Shown here piece by piece: positions 1 to 12,344 of a stretch of DNA of 64,000 bases. Origin of the DNA: Selaginella tamariscina (taxonomy: Eukaryota; Streptophyta; Lycopodiopsida; Selaginellales; Selaginellaceae); the NCBI GenBank assembly GCA_003024785.1, contig PUQB01000043.1:1-64000 (forward strand), read 5' to 3'. How positions within the stretch are numbered: the first letter of the stretch is position 1; each line of letters opens with the position of its first letter. The position numbers were made by a program, and so were the translations under genes. The notes under the pieces were generated by a model. The model did no database searches, was not told the DNA's origin, and saw only the letters and a program-made list of their open reading frames with translations.

Positions 1-54
1 AGGTTTTGTAGATGAGGACAACCTGGAGGGGACTGAGCCTGAGGAGGATGTGAA

Positions 55-2221
55 GTGGGAGAAGGTGATGCTGCATCAGTAGAGGAGAAGGAGAAGAAAA
101 TTCGTAGGGGAAGTGGCAACCTGCATGGTCATAAAATGGCGTGGTTGCATTTTGATCAGAAAAATGGTAATAATTTTCTTGATTTTTCATCTAATCCTAC
201 TTGCATTACAGCACTGATCTTCTGTCAATATGCCGTGCCAACAAGAATTGCAAGAATCCATTTGGTACATCAGGTTCCACCAACATGAAGACTTCAAGTT
301 TCCATGCTCATGGGCAAACAAAAGATCACAAGCATTCCATTTACATAGCTGAGGTGAAAGCTGGCGGTCAATCCTTCATGGCAGCTGCAAATGATCGGCA
401 ACAAGAGGCAGCAGAGAAGGGAGTTATTTGCTTATTTAGGACTGCTTATGCTATTGCACAAGGTTTTGTTCCTCTTCGCAAATACCCATTGCTTCTGGAG
501 CTACAACAGTTGAACGGAGTTTATGTTCCTAGCATGTACAAGAACGTGATGGCCTGCTCACGCTTCATCACTTTTCATCAACAAGGTGAGCTAAAGTCTG
601 ATGATAAACCTTGACTGAATTTTGTTGTGTAGGTGCTCTTAGATCAAATTTTGGAGAAAGTTAAAGCTAGCCCATTCTTTGGAATAATGCTAGATGAGAG
701 CACGGATATAAGGTAAAGCTGATTAGTGATATTCTTGGTTCTAAATTTGTTAATGCAGTACCAGTAAACACCTCATCTTTTACGTGACCTACATCCACGA
801 CGCAAGGGTGTTGACAAGCTATTTAGGCTTGTCAATGGTGAACAATAGTTCTGCAGAGGTGATTTTTACACCACCATAGCTTCACTGCTGGATTGGGGGC
901 TGGATATGAGCAGGTTCGTGGGGTTTGGTTCAGACGGCTGCAATGTTATGACAGGAAACAGGACAGGGGTTGCAGCAAGTTGAAGGAGGTCAATCCATTC
1001 ATGACCTCCACACATTTCTTTCACACAGAGCTAACTTATGTGTGGAGGACGTCTACAAGAATCCAGCAGTTCATAATCTTTGCGATGAAGTGGATCAGGT
1101 GGTGAACAAGGTAGCCAGTTTTTTCTCAAGGAGTTCTAGCAGGTTGCAGCAGCTACAGGCACTACATGACGAGCTAGACTTCAAGGTGCTGAAGGTGTTG
1201 CGGATCCAGCAGACACGTTGGTTGAGTAGGGGTGGAGCCATTACCAGGATGTGTGAGTGTCTGGAACCACTACTCAAGTTTTTTAAGGACGGGAGAACAA
1301 CTCAAACAAGGAGCTGTATGACCGTCTCAGGAGTTTCAAGTTCCTTTATGCACTCCACTTTCTAGGAGATATCTTGGCAGTGGTAAATCAGTTGAACCTG
1401 GAGTTTCAAGCACAGACTATGGACGTGACTAGTGTTGCACCTTTATGCAAGGCAACTATGGCCAAGATACAGGTATACTATTTGGATAAGCAGGTGGATT
1501 TGAATGGTTTTCAGTTGGATAGCAGAGGATATCCTATAATCCCAGTGGTGGACGCCGCAATGGTCCTTTGGATGAGCTCAGGTCATCAGTTAAGGGAAAC
1601 GAATACAGAGACGTGGAAATGATCAGGTCGATTCACGGAGAAGATTTGGAGGAGGTACTAGAGTTTCAAAAGAACTTTGACACTAGTCTTTTGGAGGGTA
1701 TAAGGACCAGGTTACAGGACTCTGAGGCGACTGGTATTCTCTCCAAGTTCCACTTTTTAGCTCCTATCAACTTACCTTCATCAGTGCGTGAGTTGAAAGC
1801 TTTTGGTAAGTTTGAGGTTCAGAAACTTGGAAAGTTCTACACATGGATGATCAATGAAGCAGAGCTGGCTGAAGAGTACAGTTTATGGAAGATAATAGCT
1901 TCCAAGGAGTGGAAGGGGAAAACTTTCGTGGATGTTTGGGGAATGATTTATGCTCACAGTATCTAGACGAAGAAGTATCCCAACTTGCTAAAGTTGGCAA
2001 TGGTCGGCATGGTTCAATGCTGCAACACTGCATCATGTGAGTGTGGGTTTAGTAGAATCAACTTGGTGAAGAATAAGTTTCGAAACCAGATGGGGACGGA
2101 GATGGTTGACGAGCCTGTGAGGATCTCCATTGAGGGTCCGCCAATAGCTGAGTTTGATTTCGAAACAATGGTGCAATCATGGAAGGAAGGTGCAGCTTAT
2201 AGGCATATTTATACAAGCTAA
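55..2221 (+). pseudogene. hAT-type transposase relic (KIAA1586/ZNF862-like family)
   Basis: A decayed coding region read in several frames. Recognisable pieces in order are: SPFFGIMLDESTDI near 670-714 (start of the RNase-H-like catalytic core), GFGSDGCNVMTGNRTGVA near 920-975 (second core block), TRWLSRGGAITRMCE near 1220-1260, and CECGFSRINLVKNKFRN near 2038-2085, which is the hAT C-terminal dimerisation motif. The family cuts and pastes DNA transposons; domesticated relatives are often annotated as zinc-finger 862 or KIAA1586-like proteins. At least five frame changes or stops separate the blocks, so no intact transposase is encoded. I found no terminal inverted repeats or target duplication. 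The reading is confident at family level; whether it derives from an autonomous element or a domesticated gene is open. Confidence 0.75.
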
Positions 2222-2374
2222 AGTGACAGTTTGTAGATGTTTAACTTCCTTATAGTTTTCATATATTAAGGAATTTATCCGAAGGATTATGCCGGTACAA
2301 AAAAATATATCCTATTCATTTTAAGTATTCAAGGATTTTTTCCAGTACACTAAAAATACTTTGTTACACACTGC

Positions 2375-3443
2375 TTGACAGCTTTGGAGCAGTGGTGTTA
2401 AAATTGGCATCTGGAAGGAAAGGGATTGATTTGGACTTGGCTCGAGAAAAAGAAACTGCGTTACTCGTTGAGCACGCACGCCAGCTTAAGGAACAAGGGA
2501 GGCTTATGCAGTTGGCAGAATGAGGATTATTGTTACTAGAGATAGGCTTGGCTTGCACAGACCCAGAGACAGAGTTAAGGCCGAGAATGAGACTTGTCTT
2601 GCACGCTCTCGGGGAGGGATATTCCGTTCCATTGTGCAGAGGCAGAAATTGAAAAAATTGAGAGTTAACTTATCTCAAGGTTTTCGATGATGTGTTCAGA
2701 CACAGCCAGTTTCTCCGAAGGTAGCGGGCTCTCTGTCAGCAGATGCTGTAAGACTCCCTCCAGATTGCCGATCTTTCTTCCTCCTGCACTAAGCCGCTCA
2801 CGAAACGCTGGTAGTCTCCACTTCATCACTCACTCCTTTTCCCAGCACAATGCTCGCATATCTTCCCTCCAAAAGAGCTCCAATCCATCGTATCACCTAC
2901 ACTGATTAAAATCACACACGCAAATACACGAATCAGTGTAAAATGTAGATGCACCCGTACATGTACGTATGTATAGCGTACTATGTATGCATGAGTCATT
3001 ATTTTGTATGCATACACAGGCACACGAACATAATGATTGTCTGATGTGAATGATATATTAACATGATGAACGCATATATCATATATGTAACCAAAGGAAC
3101 TAAACCTACATTATGAAGTTACTAAACTAGTGCGATATTTATCTACATAAACATTTATACATACATTGAGAGACGTCTGCCTCTAGACAAAAGAAACATA
3201 ATGTGATTCTTACCATACGAGCTGACGACAGCAGCTTGCGCTCCTCGCGACTCATCGGGCCCTTATGAGCTAGCTGCGAATCATACTTGCGTAGGGTAGA
3301 GAAATAACTTCGTCCAGCTCCGGGAGTATAGCCCCAAGAACAGCCTCGTCGTGGCCAGCACCAAGGAAAATGTGCATGCATAGCTCCCATGCTGCAAACT
3401 CATGCCGCCAGCTTCACGCACGCCGCTCTCCTTGCCTCAAGAT
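2375..3443. repeat. Segmental duplicate of 24259-25457 (3' ends of LecRK and NOL11-like genes)
   Basis: About 1.07 kb matching 24259-25457 (1.2 kb) in the same orientation with small indels. It carries the last lectin-receptor-kinase exon on the plus strand (from the shared GACAGCTTTGGAGCAG to about 2660). It then carries the convergent 3' end of the NOL11-like gene on the minus strand (2690-2900) and part of that gene's preceding exon (3210-3443). All reading frames are broken, so it is a non-functional copy. Both junctions are sharp: similarity starts at TTGACAGC and stops after CCTCAAGAT. It is a separate gene-fragment duplicate, not a transposon, since no terminal repeats are visible. Confidence 0.85.
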
Positions 3444-4582
3444 ATACAAACAGCATACACACAGATATGTGTGTGTTGAATCAGACAATTACCTGTAAAT
3501 AAGCAGGCCCTCGAATTCTCCTTTCTCTGATCTTGGATATGCTTTGAGGCATTCATCTACACAGTATCCAAACTTCATTATTGAGTAAGCATACAGGAAA
3601 TATCTATATAAATGTCTGTCTTAAATGCGCTTGTGTGTGTGAGAGAGAGAAGAAGGGGTACCAGCTCTTGTCCAGATGCACGGCGAACATATATCTTCAT
3701 GAAATGCAGCGTTGGAGAGTAAAAATGTGTAGCCTCGAGTAAATTAACAACTGATATGCAAATGATAGGCCTGATAAAGATAAGATCACAATTCAGACAT
3801 AAGATAATAGTGCCATATACTCATATGCTAGTTAATAAATAAAGTGTGTATACATAGATACACACACAGAACAAAGACACACATATGTAAAAGATACATA
3901 AACATGCATCTAGACCGTTACCTTCAGGAGAGGCATGATCCAAGGAAAACAACGTGCAATAACAGAAGTCATTCTCTGTTTCCAACGCTGATACGTAGTC
4001 ATGGATACTGTAGACTCAACAGTATATTTGTACCATATATAAGGTCGAAGCTTCAAATATATACAATGCTCAAAGGTTATGTTTTTATGCTTTTTTTTTG
4101 TTGTGAAATCTTGAATCCCCAAACACAAACATAGCTGGTAGTGAATTTGTGTGTAATGCAGTAAAACGGTGCCCAGTAACATTGATACCGGCTGAGATTG
4201 AACATGTCCGCAAACTGTACCATGCACCAAGAGCTTATCAGGAAACAAAACTGAAAGGTCTACTTTTGTTCACCAACCGAATATATACCACTGTTTGCTA
4301 ACGCAATCTGACATACATTTTCTCTTTTTTAAACTCTCTCGCGGCAAATTAAGTATTGTACTGAATCCGAACCGTTTGTGCTAAGGAAATGACGGTCGGA
4401 ACAGAAAGGGCGCGAAGTCTTAGTTAGTGTATTTTTCATTTTCTTGTATGCGGTGGTACACTGTATGGGCTTTCCATGTTTATTTCACATATTGCGCTTA
4501 TGTACATATTAGAGCTTATTCTAAATGCACACCCCTCTCCCATGTGTGTGTCCACGTAATAATTAATTTATCTAGAAAAAAG
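3444..4582. other. No confident gene
   Basis: AT-rich DNA with (CA)n-type microsatellites. On the minus strand a few short open stretches end in plausible splice donors, for example around 3495-3570 and 3920-4000. They could be orphan exons, but none matches a family I recognise. Confidence 0.4.
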
Positions 4583-5940
4583 TCAAACATGTATTAGAGA
4601 GGGAGATACGTCGAGATAAACATCCCCACTAAGATAAACATTGGTGAAGGCTCGCAAGCCGGGATCAAAGATGCATTCCCAGTGCTTGGAGTCCATATCG
4701 TATTCCAGTCCATACTCCGGGTCATGCAAGAGCATCATCCCCACCTTGTTACCCCGACGAAAGGTGACAGTCCTGACGTAGTTTGGCCAGACGGTACTTG
4801 TGCAGTTAGAAATAAACTCCCTCACCTTTTCCATAGGCAAGCTGGACACTTTGCACCATCCATTAGTTGCATCCCACTCAAACAGATTGATCGGCCCATT
4901 CTCTCTTTCGCTCCCAAACGCCACTATGTAGTCTTCGGTAAAGATGGCAGGTCTGAGAATGTCTATGACTGATTGAGTCTCTACGTTCCATGTATGATAT
5001 ATCATCTTCTTGTGTGAGGGGAAGACATATCTGCCATGTTGAGCGTGTAAAATGAATAAATATGTGAGCCACGGCTCGAGAAATGAAGAAAACCGGATCG
5101 TACTGCGTGCCAGTTCATGATGCGTTCAAAAATCTTGCTGTGCTTCTCCCACGTATCCGTCTGCGACGAGTAAACGTGGATTGTAGAGTCATACACCTCC
5201 AAGGTCCTCCTCCACACGCTCTCGTTTTCAGCAATCACAACCTTATATGTGTGTGTCCGGGGGTCGCAATCGAGAAATATGCTGACATGGTAAAGTGGAG
5301 ACTGCACTTCTCCGGGCTCAAACGAGATCGGGCCTAGGACTTTCCTAAGGCGAGGCATGTCCACTGTCCTTGAGCTGCCAGTTACCACGTTGGTTACAAC
5401 AATTGCAAATCTCTGTTGGAGGTCTTCAATTAAAAACTTCCAAGTCCTTCCCCGATCAAGCCTCTTTCTTACTTTTCTTTCCTGTTGTTGGAAGTTCTTG
5501 TTTACTAAAGCGGCAAACGATGCCACCGCTGGATGACCAAGTCACCCATTTCCCACCGTAGGGCTCACCAAGCCAGTTTATCCAAACAACCGGGGACAAA
5601 TCAACCTTCCAACGCGTAAAACCCTCTTCTTCACAGGTTACAACACCACTGCTGAACTCATATCGGAGGGTCAAGCGCCTCCAAAAAACACTCTTCACAC
5701 TCTTCTTTCAGCTCGCTATTTGCGTAGTAACGAATATAAACGGTAGCGGTCTGTACAGGGTAACTTCTGCAGGATCAATCCGATTACATCTGAACCAAAC
5801 TCTTCAATGACTAACTCTGCATCTTCTTCTTCTCCACAAGCAACCTTCCCTAGCTTTCCATCATCTTCTTTTCCAGAATTCCTTGGGCGTCTCGCTCTCT
5901 GTCTCCTCCTCCACGGTGTTAGAACTTTACTAAGGCACAT
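4583..5940 (-). pseudogene. F-box/beta-propeller-type protein, frameshifted (copy 1)
   Basis: The N-terminus carries an F-box core (GLILQKLPCTDRYRLYSL, near 5730-5785), which would bind SKP1 in an SCF ubiquitin ligase. The C-terminal part has repeating W/F-rich beta-strand blocks such as YKVVIAENESVWRRTLEVYD and EDYIVAFGSERENGPINLFE, typical of kelch or F-box-associated propeller domains that bind substrates. The reading frame breaks about three times (near 5705, 5500 and 5003). Comparison with the paralogue at 51207-52627 shows the break near 5003 is one missing T in CACACAAGAAG versus CACACTAAGAAG. No introns are needed. It may be a recent pseudogene or a gene hit by consensus errors. The paralogue is also broken but at different places, so an ancestral intact protein of about 430 residues is implied. 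Confidence 0.7.
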
Positions 5941-6418
5941 AACGGCAGTCTTCCCTGCTGGAATATCTTCATAGATTTATATTCTATCCTAAAAATATTT
6001 TTAACTTATCTAAGTAAGAAATGGATTGTTAAGGTTTATTTAATTAAAGGATTCTTGTTCTTAAATAATTACGTTACTCACACGAATTCTATAATAAACG
6101 AGGAATTTCAAATGATTCCCTTGATAAATACGTTAATTAGACTTAATATAATTACAATTTATAAAAATTAATTCATAATTTAATTTTTAATTTAATATGC
6201 TTAACTTTTAATGTCTGCGATCTTAACCAGCAGACTAACCTTCAAGATCTGAGTCTGATTATTTGCCCCTTGACCAGCACCATGATGAGTGAAAATGCAT
6301 GTGTATGTATCCATATATATAATATAATTTACATACATTATACGAATCTGTAGATTTAAATACCTCTTACATATACGAATGTGTATAGGAAGGATATATT
6401 TAAAAAATTATATAAATC
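5941..6418. other. AT-rich spacer
   Basis: Very AT-rich; no coding potential, RNA gene or repeat family recognised. It ends at the insertion site of the gypsy element. Confidence 0.5.
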
Positions 6419-6579
6419 TGTAAGATCCACGTGTACAGCTGCATGTGCATATACTATTATTAGTGTAGTGGATTTTGATAGCCGTCGGATTGGATTCAAT
6501 CTGGACCATTCGCTCTTGTATATAAGTTAGGGTTTCTGAACTAATGGATATACACATTTCTATATTCCGAACTCTCACA
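6419..6579 (+). repeat. 5' LTR of Ty3/gypsy element (161 bp)
   Basis: Starts TGTAAGATCC and ends CTCTCACA, with a counterpart of identical length at 11124-11284. By eye the two differ at five positions, all transitions. A TATA-like TTGTATATAAG lies near 6515. The flanks share AATC(T) next to both outer edges, consistent with a 4-5 bp target duplication; the exact boundary is ambiguous by one base. The LTR is unusually short for an autonomous gypsy element. Confidence 0.9.
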
Positions 6580-6723
6580 TTGGTGGAGGTGAGGGGCACC
6601 TTTAATTGTCCCTACAGAGTGCTCGGATTTGTGTCTTTTTATTAATTTTCTTTATCTTCTTAAGTCTAACTTTTCCATTATCTAGATCTATTCTTTTCTT
6701 GTGGATTTTGTCTCTCTTCATCC

Positions 6724-7680
6724 ATGAATCCACAACAGGCAAATCCCTTGTCTATGGAGCAGTTACTCATGCAATTGTTGGATGTCATGCGTGTGCAACT
6801 GAACAATCATTCTCAATTGATGGCAGCATTCACAGTCCAGGGTAACTCCTCCTACTCATGTTGCAAACCCCTGTGTTCGGCCGGATTTCTTTCACAGAAA
6901 TCCTGGAGATGATGTGTACCATTGGTTTGACCCACTTCATTGTGGTTGCCACATATCATTCGTGGGACGGTGCTCAGTGTTTACGCGAGTTTCCTTTGTC
7001 TTCAAAGGGACGGCGTTGCAGTGTACAATGGTCTGGACGTTGCAACTCGGGGAGATTGGAATATTCTTCCAGAGATCTTCAAATGTGCATTTGGGCATGC
7101 AGACGATTGTGATGATGCTTTTCAGCAGTTGCATCGTATTCGTCAGGAGCCATCTGAGTCGGTGATGCAATTTGGTGTTCGCTTTCGAAGCCTTTTGCTG
7201 CGTGCAGAACCTAACATGTCGGAACGCATCAAGTTAGGTATGTTGTGGCCAGCACTTCGTCAAGACCTTGTGGGGCTTGTGCATGCACTAGCTCCAGTGA
7301 CTCTTGATGATGCTTTGAGGCTGGCACAACGATATGAGTCGTCACCTCTCCCACTTGCGCCTTCACGTGCTCTGTTCCACTTCATGTTGGGGATGGACCT
7401 GCTCCGATGGAGGTTGAGGCTGTTGCCGCTCGTGTACCAGCACAAGGTGGGCCCGTGGACGAGGACGTGGACGTGCAGTTCGTTGTTGGGCGTGTGATGA
7501 GGTTGGACACACGTATCGGCGCTGTCAACGGTTTCCCGATTGGCGTCCCCCATTTCCAGGATGGAGGCCATGGCGTCAACAACGTCCGATTGGTGCTGCT
7601 GCAGTGGAAGGTTGTGATGCGGTGGATCTTCCGGGAAACGACGAATCGCACGAGTAGAGGAGGGTCCTCGTGCGAATAAA
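6724..7680 (+). pseudogene. Retrotransposon Gag region (frameshifted)
   Basis: Starts MNPQQANPLSMEQLLMQLLD just inside the 5' LTR and leader. The retrotransposon gag domain is seen near 7020-7350 in fragments such as FKCAFGHADDCDDAFQQLHR and PSESVMQFGVRFRSLL. This is the conserved capsid segment that packages element RNA in the cytoplasm. The frame shifts between about 6840 and 7020 and again after 7350. No clear CCHC zinc knuckle is seen before the protease, so it is either absent or lost in a frameshift. Confidence 0.75.
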
Positions 7681-7789
7681 TTAGTGACCCCTCCTTTCTT
7701 TCGGGAGTATCATCAAGGGGTTCACTCGGCACCAAATCATCCGGTTTTCACTTTTCAAGCTCTTTAATCACACGCCACGTCCTGTTTTC

Positions 7790-8050
7790 CTTTCAGTATT
7801 GGTGGATACAGGTTCAAGTTTGTCCTCTGTTTCTCAATCTGTTGCTACACGTTGTAGCCTTCATTTGCGTCGTGCGGAAGAACCAGTCTTCATTCTGTAC
7901 GGCAACGGACATACTCATGCTTGTTCGCGGATGAAGTGGACATTGTTGTTCGTGTGGATGATTGTGAGCTCGAGCTTCAATCTTTGCGGGTGGTGCCGAG
8001 TCAAGCTTTTCACCTTATTCTTGGTATGGATTGGTTAACTCGCAATCATG
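7790..8050 (+). pseudogene. Retroelement aspartic protease (fragment)
   Basis: The active-site motif LVDTGSSLSSVS is visible at about 7797-7835, followed by protease-like sequence out of frame and a second hydrophobic block ending LGMDWL near 8020-8038 that is typical of gypsy proteases. The protease processes the Gag-Pol polyprotein. Frames are broken between the two halves. The adjoining 8060-8220 is a pyrimidine-rich linker before the RT domain. Confidence 0.75.
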
Positions 8051-8239
8051 CCAAGTGTGACTTTGAAAGTCTCCCCCTTGTTTGACTCTCCCTCTTTCTT
8101 CCATTCCTCTTACTTCTATTCCACTTCGTCCATCTACTTCCACCTCTGCTTCCATCACTTTTGTCTCACCCCTTTTCCAACCATTTTTCCCTTCATGCTC
8201 TTCCTTTCTTCTTGGATCCATCAGATGATCGTCGTGCTG

Positions 8240-9530
8240 TAGTTGTTGATCAACTCAAGAAGGAGTATGCTGATCTTTTCAACTTCGACTTGTCATCTGG
8301 GGCCAAGATTGCGACACGCCACCCTATTCCAACTGGAGAGCTAGGCCAATCAAGGTACCTGTTCGGCGTCGATCACCAAAGGAGCTCAAGATCTTACGAG
8401 CGAATGTCAAAGAGATGTTGGAGAAGGGTGTTATCCGGAAGTCTCGAAGTCCTTGGGCGTGCGAACCTCACCTTGTGACGAAGCCTGATGGGAGCGTTCG
8501 ATTCTGCATTGACTATCGCCCATTAAATGAGGTAACCGTCTCAGATGTGTACCCACTTCCTCATACTGCAGACCTTTTGGATCGACTGGGGCGGAGCCGT
8601 TGGTTCACCAAGTTAGATCTCGCATCTGGATATTGGCAAGTTCCGATGGCTGACATGGACATTCCCAAGACTGCTTTTCGGACACCATTTGGCCTGTACG
8701 AGTTCCTGGTGATGCCTTTCGGTTTGAGCAATGCTCCAGCAACTTTCCACGTATGATGGACGAGGTTCTTTGCGACATGCCGGAGGTGACTGCCGATTTC
8801 ATCGATGATGTTTTGATCCATTCGGATGGAACATGGGAAGGAGCATGTCGGTGATGTACGTAAGGTTTTGGATCGCTGCGGGAAGTTGGTTTGAAGTTGA
8901 AGCCATCTAAGTGTGTTTGGATCAAAGGACACCACTTATCTGGGTTATCGCATTTCACGTGAAGGTTTGCAAGTCGATCCTGACAAACTAGTTGCAGTTT
9001 TGAAGTTCCCTACGCCAAAGTGTGTGAATGATGTGCAACGCTTTCTTGGCAAGGTACAATATCTGGGTCGTTTTGTGGATCATCTTTCAGATCGTACTGC
9101 ACCGTTGCGCGCGTTGTTGAAATCGTCAATGACTTCTTTTGTTTGGTCTAAGGATTGCAAGCAGGCATTTGCAGATCTCAAAGAGTTGTTGACGACTCCT
9201 CCAGTTTTGGCGTACCCGGATTACACCCGTCCTTTCATCTTGCGTGTAGATGCTTCTGACATCGGCCTCGGGGGCGTATTGATGCAGGAGAGTACGAGTG
9301 TTCCTGGCCAACGACATCCCATTGCGTACATCAGCCGTACATTGCAGCCAGCAGAGGTGAATTACTCCACGACAGAAAAGGAGTGTCTAGCAGCAGTTTG
9401 GGGTTTTGAGAAGCTCCATGCCTACTTGCATGGTTCGCGGACGTTGTTGGAAGGCGATCATGCAGCAGTCACTTCGTTGTTGAAGCGGAAGAATTTGATT
9501 GGCGTACTGCTCGGTGGGCCTTGAAACTTC
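8240..9530 (+). pseudogene. Gypsy reverse transcriptase and RNase H
   Basis: RT blocks in order: KPDGSVRFCIDYRPLNEVT (near 8480-8535), FTKLDLASGYWQVPM (near 8605-8650), FGLYEFLVMPFGLSNAPATF (near 8690-8750), and the catalytic FIDDVL (near 8800). Next come the thumb/connection region and RNase H with LRVDASDIGLGGVL (near 9240-9285) and STTEKECLAAVW (near 9367-9402). The enzyme copies element RNA into cDNA in virus-like particles. Frames change near 8750, near 8900 and near 9500, so the polyprotein cannot be read through. Assignment to Ty3/gypsy is secure from the YRPLN and FIDD motifs and the domain order. Confidence 0.92.
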
Positions 9531-11091
9531 AAATTTACGACTTTGAAGTTGTTCATCGTCCAGGGAGTTCCATGGCTGATGCTGATGCTCTTTCTCGGGC
9601 TCCTCTTCCACCTTCTCTCTCTTCTGTTGCCCCAGAGGAACCAGTTGTTCCAGCTTCAGTGGACTTTTTGGATGAAGATTCCGTACCATCAGCAGTTGCT
9701 GTGCTTGACGTTCAGTGTCCGCAGAATGCAGAGTTAGATTTGCCGTCTTTGGATGAGGTTCGGGAAGCTCAAAAGGTTGAGCCGTGGATTCGAAGGCTTC
9801 GTGATGGGTTTGAAATCCTGCATCACTTGCTGATGACTTGCCTTTCAGGCATTTACATTCACAGTATCGCCTTCAGGATGACCTTCTTTATTTTGTGGGG
9901 ACTGATCCAGATGATCCTTTGCGGTTGGTGGTGCCTTCAAATCTTCATTCCACGCTTCCTCCATGCTTACCATGACTCTCCTATTCTTGGCGGGCACATG
10001 GGACATCGTCGGGTGATGGAGAAGCTGCGCAGATCTTTCTATTGGCCGGAGTTGCGAGGAGATGTGATTCGGTATGTGCGTAGCTGTGTGTGGTGCCAAG
10101 CTCGCAATACTCCCCCATGTGCTTCGGAAGGACGGTTGGAGTCAATTGCAGTTTCTCGTCCGTTTGAATTGGTGGCATTTGATTTGATGGGACCTTTTCC
10201 GCGGTCAACTGCTGGTAACGAGTACGTTATTATTGCTTCTGATTACCTAACTCGTTGGGTAGAAGTTGGTGCTCTTGCTAGTGCGACTGCTTCTGCTGTT
10301 GGTCAGTTTCTCCTTGAATCGGGTCGTGTTTCAGCATTCTTGTCCGGAGCGAATTCTCTCGGATAATGGTCCTGCATTTATGGCTGAGGCATTTCATGTT
10401 TTGACATCTCGATTAGGGATACGCCACACTTTCACAAGTGCTTATCATCCTCAGACAGATGGTTTAGTGGAACGGCTCGTCAGAACCTTCAAGGGGATGA
10501 TCGAAGTATGTGAACTTTCAACATTCAGATTGGGATGGTTATCTGCCGTCTCTCCGATATGCTTATGTCACTGGAGTTCAAAGTTCCATTGGTACTTCCC
10601 ATATAAGCTTTTGTATGGTCATGACCCGGTGTTGCCAACGGAGTTGGGTTTGCCTTCTCGGTTACCGCGAGCTGCTGATGCTAGGTCGTGGGATCGGTAT
10701 CTGACGAGCATTCTTCCATTGGTTCGTGCGGAGTCAGCAGAACACTTGGGCCGCGTACAAGTAGGACAACAACAACGCTACAACTCGCATCATCGTCCTC
10801 CTGGAGTACAAGGTTGATGAACTGGTGTTGGTTCGTTTTCCCAAGCTTACGGTACGTGGTTTAGCTAAGAGTCTCCTTCCTCAGTGGAAAGGACCGTATC
10901 GAGTGCTACGGCAAGTAGGGCCACAGGTTTATGAGGTTCGGCACGACATTCAACCCGATCCTCCGGAGATTGTACATGTACAACGGTTGAAGCATTTTGT
11001 GCAACGGGAACAAGTTGTGCCGCCTACAGATCCACCAGTGCCTCCTCCTGATGTTCCTCCAGATCCGGGCCCGTCTACAAGAGAACCCTAA
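9521..11091 (+). pseudogene. Gypsy integrase
   Basis: The zinc-binding HHCC domain is seen as HDSPILGGHMGHRRVMEKL...CVWCQ (near 9970-10100). The catalytic DDE core has AFDLMGPFPRS (first Asp, near 10178), LSDNGPAF (second Asp, near 10358) and YHPQTDGLVERLVRTFKG (Glu region, near 10445-10495). A C-terminal GPY/F module reads PQWKGPYRVLRQVGPQVYEV (near 10885-10945). It inserts element cDNA into chromosomes. The frame breaks near 9840, 10320, 10500 and 10815. No chromodomain follows; the tail is proline-rich and runs to the polypurine tract. Confidence 0.9.
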
Positions 11092-11123
11092 CCAACTTAC
11101 ACCCTTCCGAGAGGAGGGGATGA

Positions 11124-11284
11124 TGTAAGATCCACGTGTACGGCTGCATGTGCACATACTATTATTAGCGTAGTGGATTTTGATAGCCGTCGGATTGGAT
11201 TCAATCTGGACCACTCGCTCTTGTATATAAGTTAGGGTTTCTGAACTAATGGATATACACATTTCTATATTCCGAGCTCTCACA
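11124..11284 (+). repeat. 3' LTR of Ty3/gypsy element (161 bp)
   Basis: Same length as the 5' LTR and begins TGTAAGATCC directly after the polypurine tract GAGAGGAGGGGATGA. At all five positions that differ from the 5' LTR, this copy has G or C and the 5' copy has A or T. Confidence 0.9.
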
Positions 11285-12340
11285 ATCTTAAATAAATACA
11301 AATTTAAATATGGTATTTGTGATTGATATACAAAACTCCTATGTATTTACTATGTAGTATTACATTCTTACATTGGTTTTACGTTCATATTGCTATTTTA
11401 TTTTCTTATCTCTGTATAGTGTCATTGTTATAAAGCAGCCAATTCATACACATACACAACAGCGTTTATACATATATTGAAGAAGATTCAGACACACGCA
11501 CACACACACTCTCTCTCTATATGATTTATATACACTTTTAAATGATTACTTCTAATTAATTATCTATTACTGATAAGTAATCAAGATGGTGATACACAGA
11601 TATAACAAAGTATTAAAACGGGAACTTCTGTTTACAATTATCTATCTTATTGTATATATAAAATCTATACACAAGTACATTGTAGATAAAGCTAAAATAA
11701 TAGCAAAAATTAAAATAGATATTCAAATAATATATCTAAAATGAATATCTATGCTCTAGTAATATTTAGTGTGCTTGCAGTAATATAATAGTGTGTGTGT
11801 GTGTGTGTACATATATAATTTTATGCATCTATGTCACGTAAGGAAAACATATTTCTAAATGTTATACTTAAAACTTACGAACTAAAGAATCAAAATTATA
11901 ACAAACCATTCATTATAACTAATTTTATTACTTAATTGTTTTAATATTTTATTTTAATTATTAAATTCATTTGTATCTTTTGAATACAAACTTAATAAAA
12001 TCACAACTCATAATTAAATCATAAAACAATACACTTAGTCATTGTTGGTATATAAAATAATCCACTTTAGTGAATATAAAATATATTGTGTATAAAATGT
12101 ATATGTCAATTGAATGGTATATAATACGGTTAGAGTATATTTGCATCACATTTTCTCTCTCTTTCTATATATATATATACACACACACACACACGCACAT
12201 GCACATTATGAGAGTCTATAATTATAAATATAATGCATATGTTAATTAGTAAAAAAATAAAAATAAATTATGTAAAAAGTGGTTTTACTTTTCAATATAA
12301 CCAATTATTGTTATATTTCAAAACATATTATGTTTTTATT
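11285..12340. other. AT-rich gene-free DNA with microsatellites
   Basis: No gene seen. Contains short (CA)n, (GT)n and (TA)n tracts, for example near 11497, 11793 and 12167-12195. Confidence 0.5.
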
Positions 12341-12344
12341 TGCC

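Larger units (their letters stand above)
6419..11284 (+). mobile_element. Ty3/gypsy LTR retrotransposon, complete but frameshifted
   Basis: A 4.87-kb element bounded by 161-bp LTRs. Internal order is gag, protease, reverse transcriptase, RNase H, integrase, which defines Ty3/gypsy; copia would place integrase before RT. A primer-binding-type sequence follows the 5' LTR (TTGGTGGAGGTGAGGGG), and a polypurine tract GAGAGGAGGGGA ends just before the 3' LTR. Reading frames break many times, so this copy is probably not autonomous. The near-identical LTRs suggest fairly recent insertion, between the F-box pseudogene and the AT-rich block. No chromodomain is evident at the C-terminus. Confidence 0.93.
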
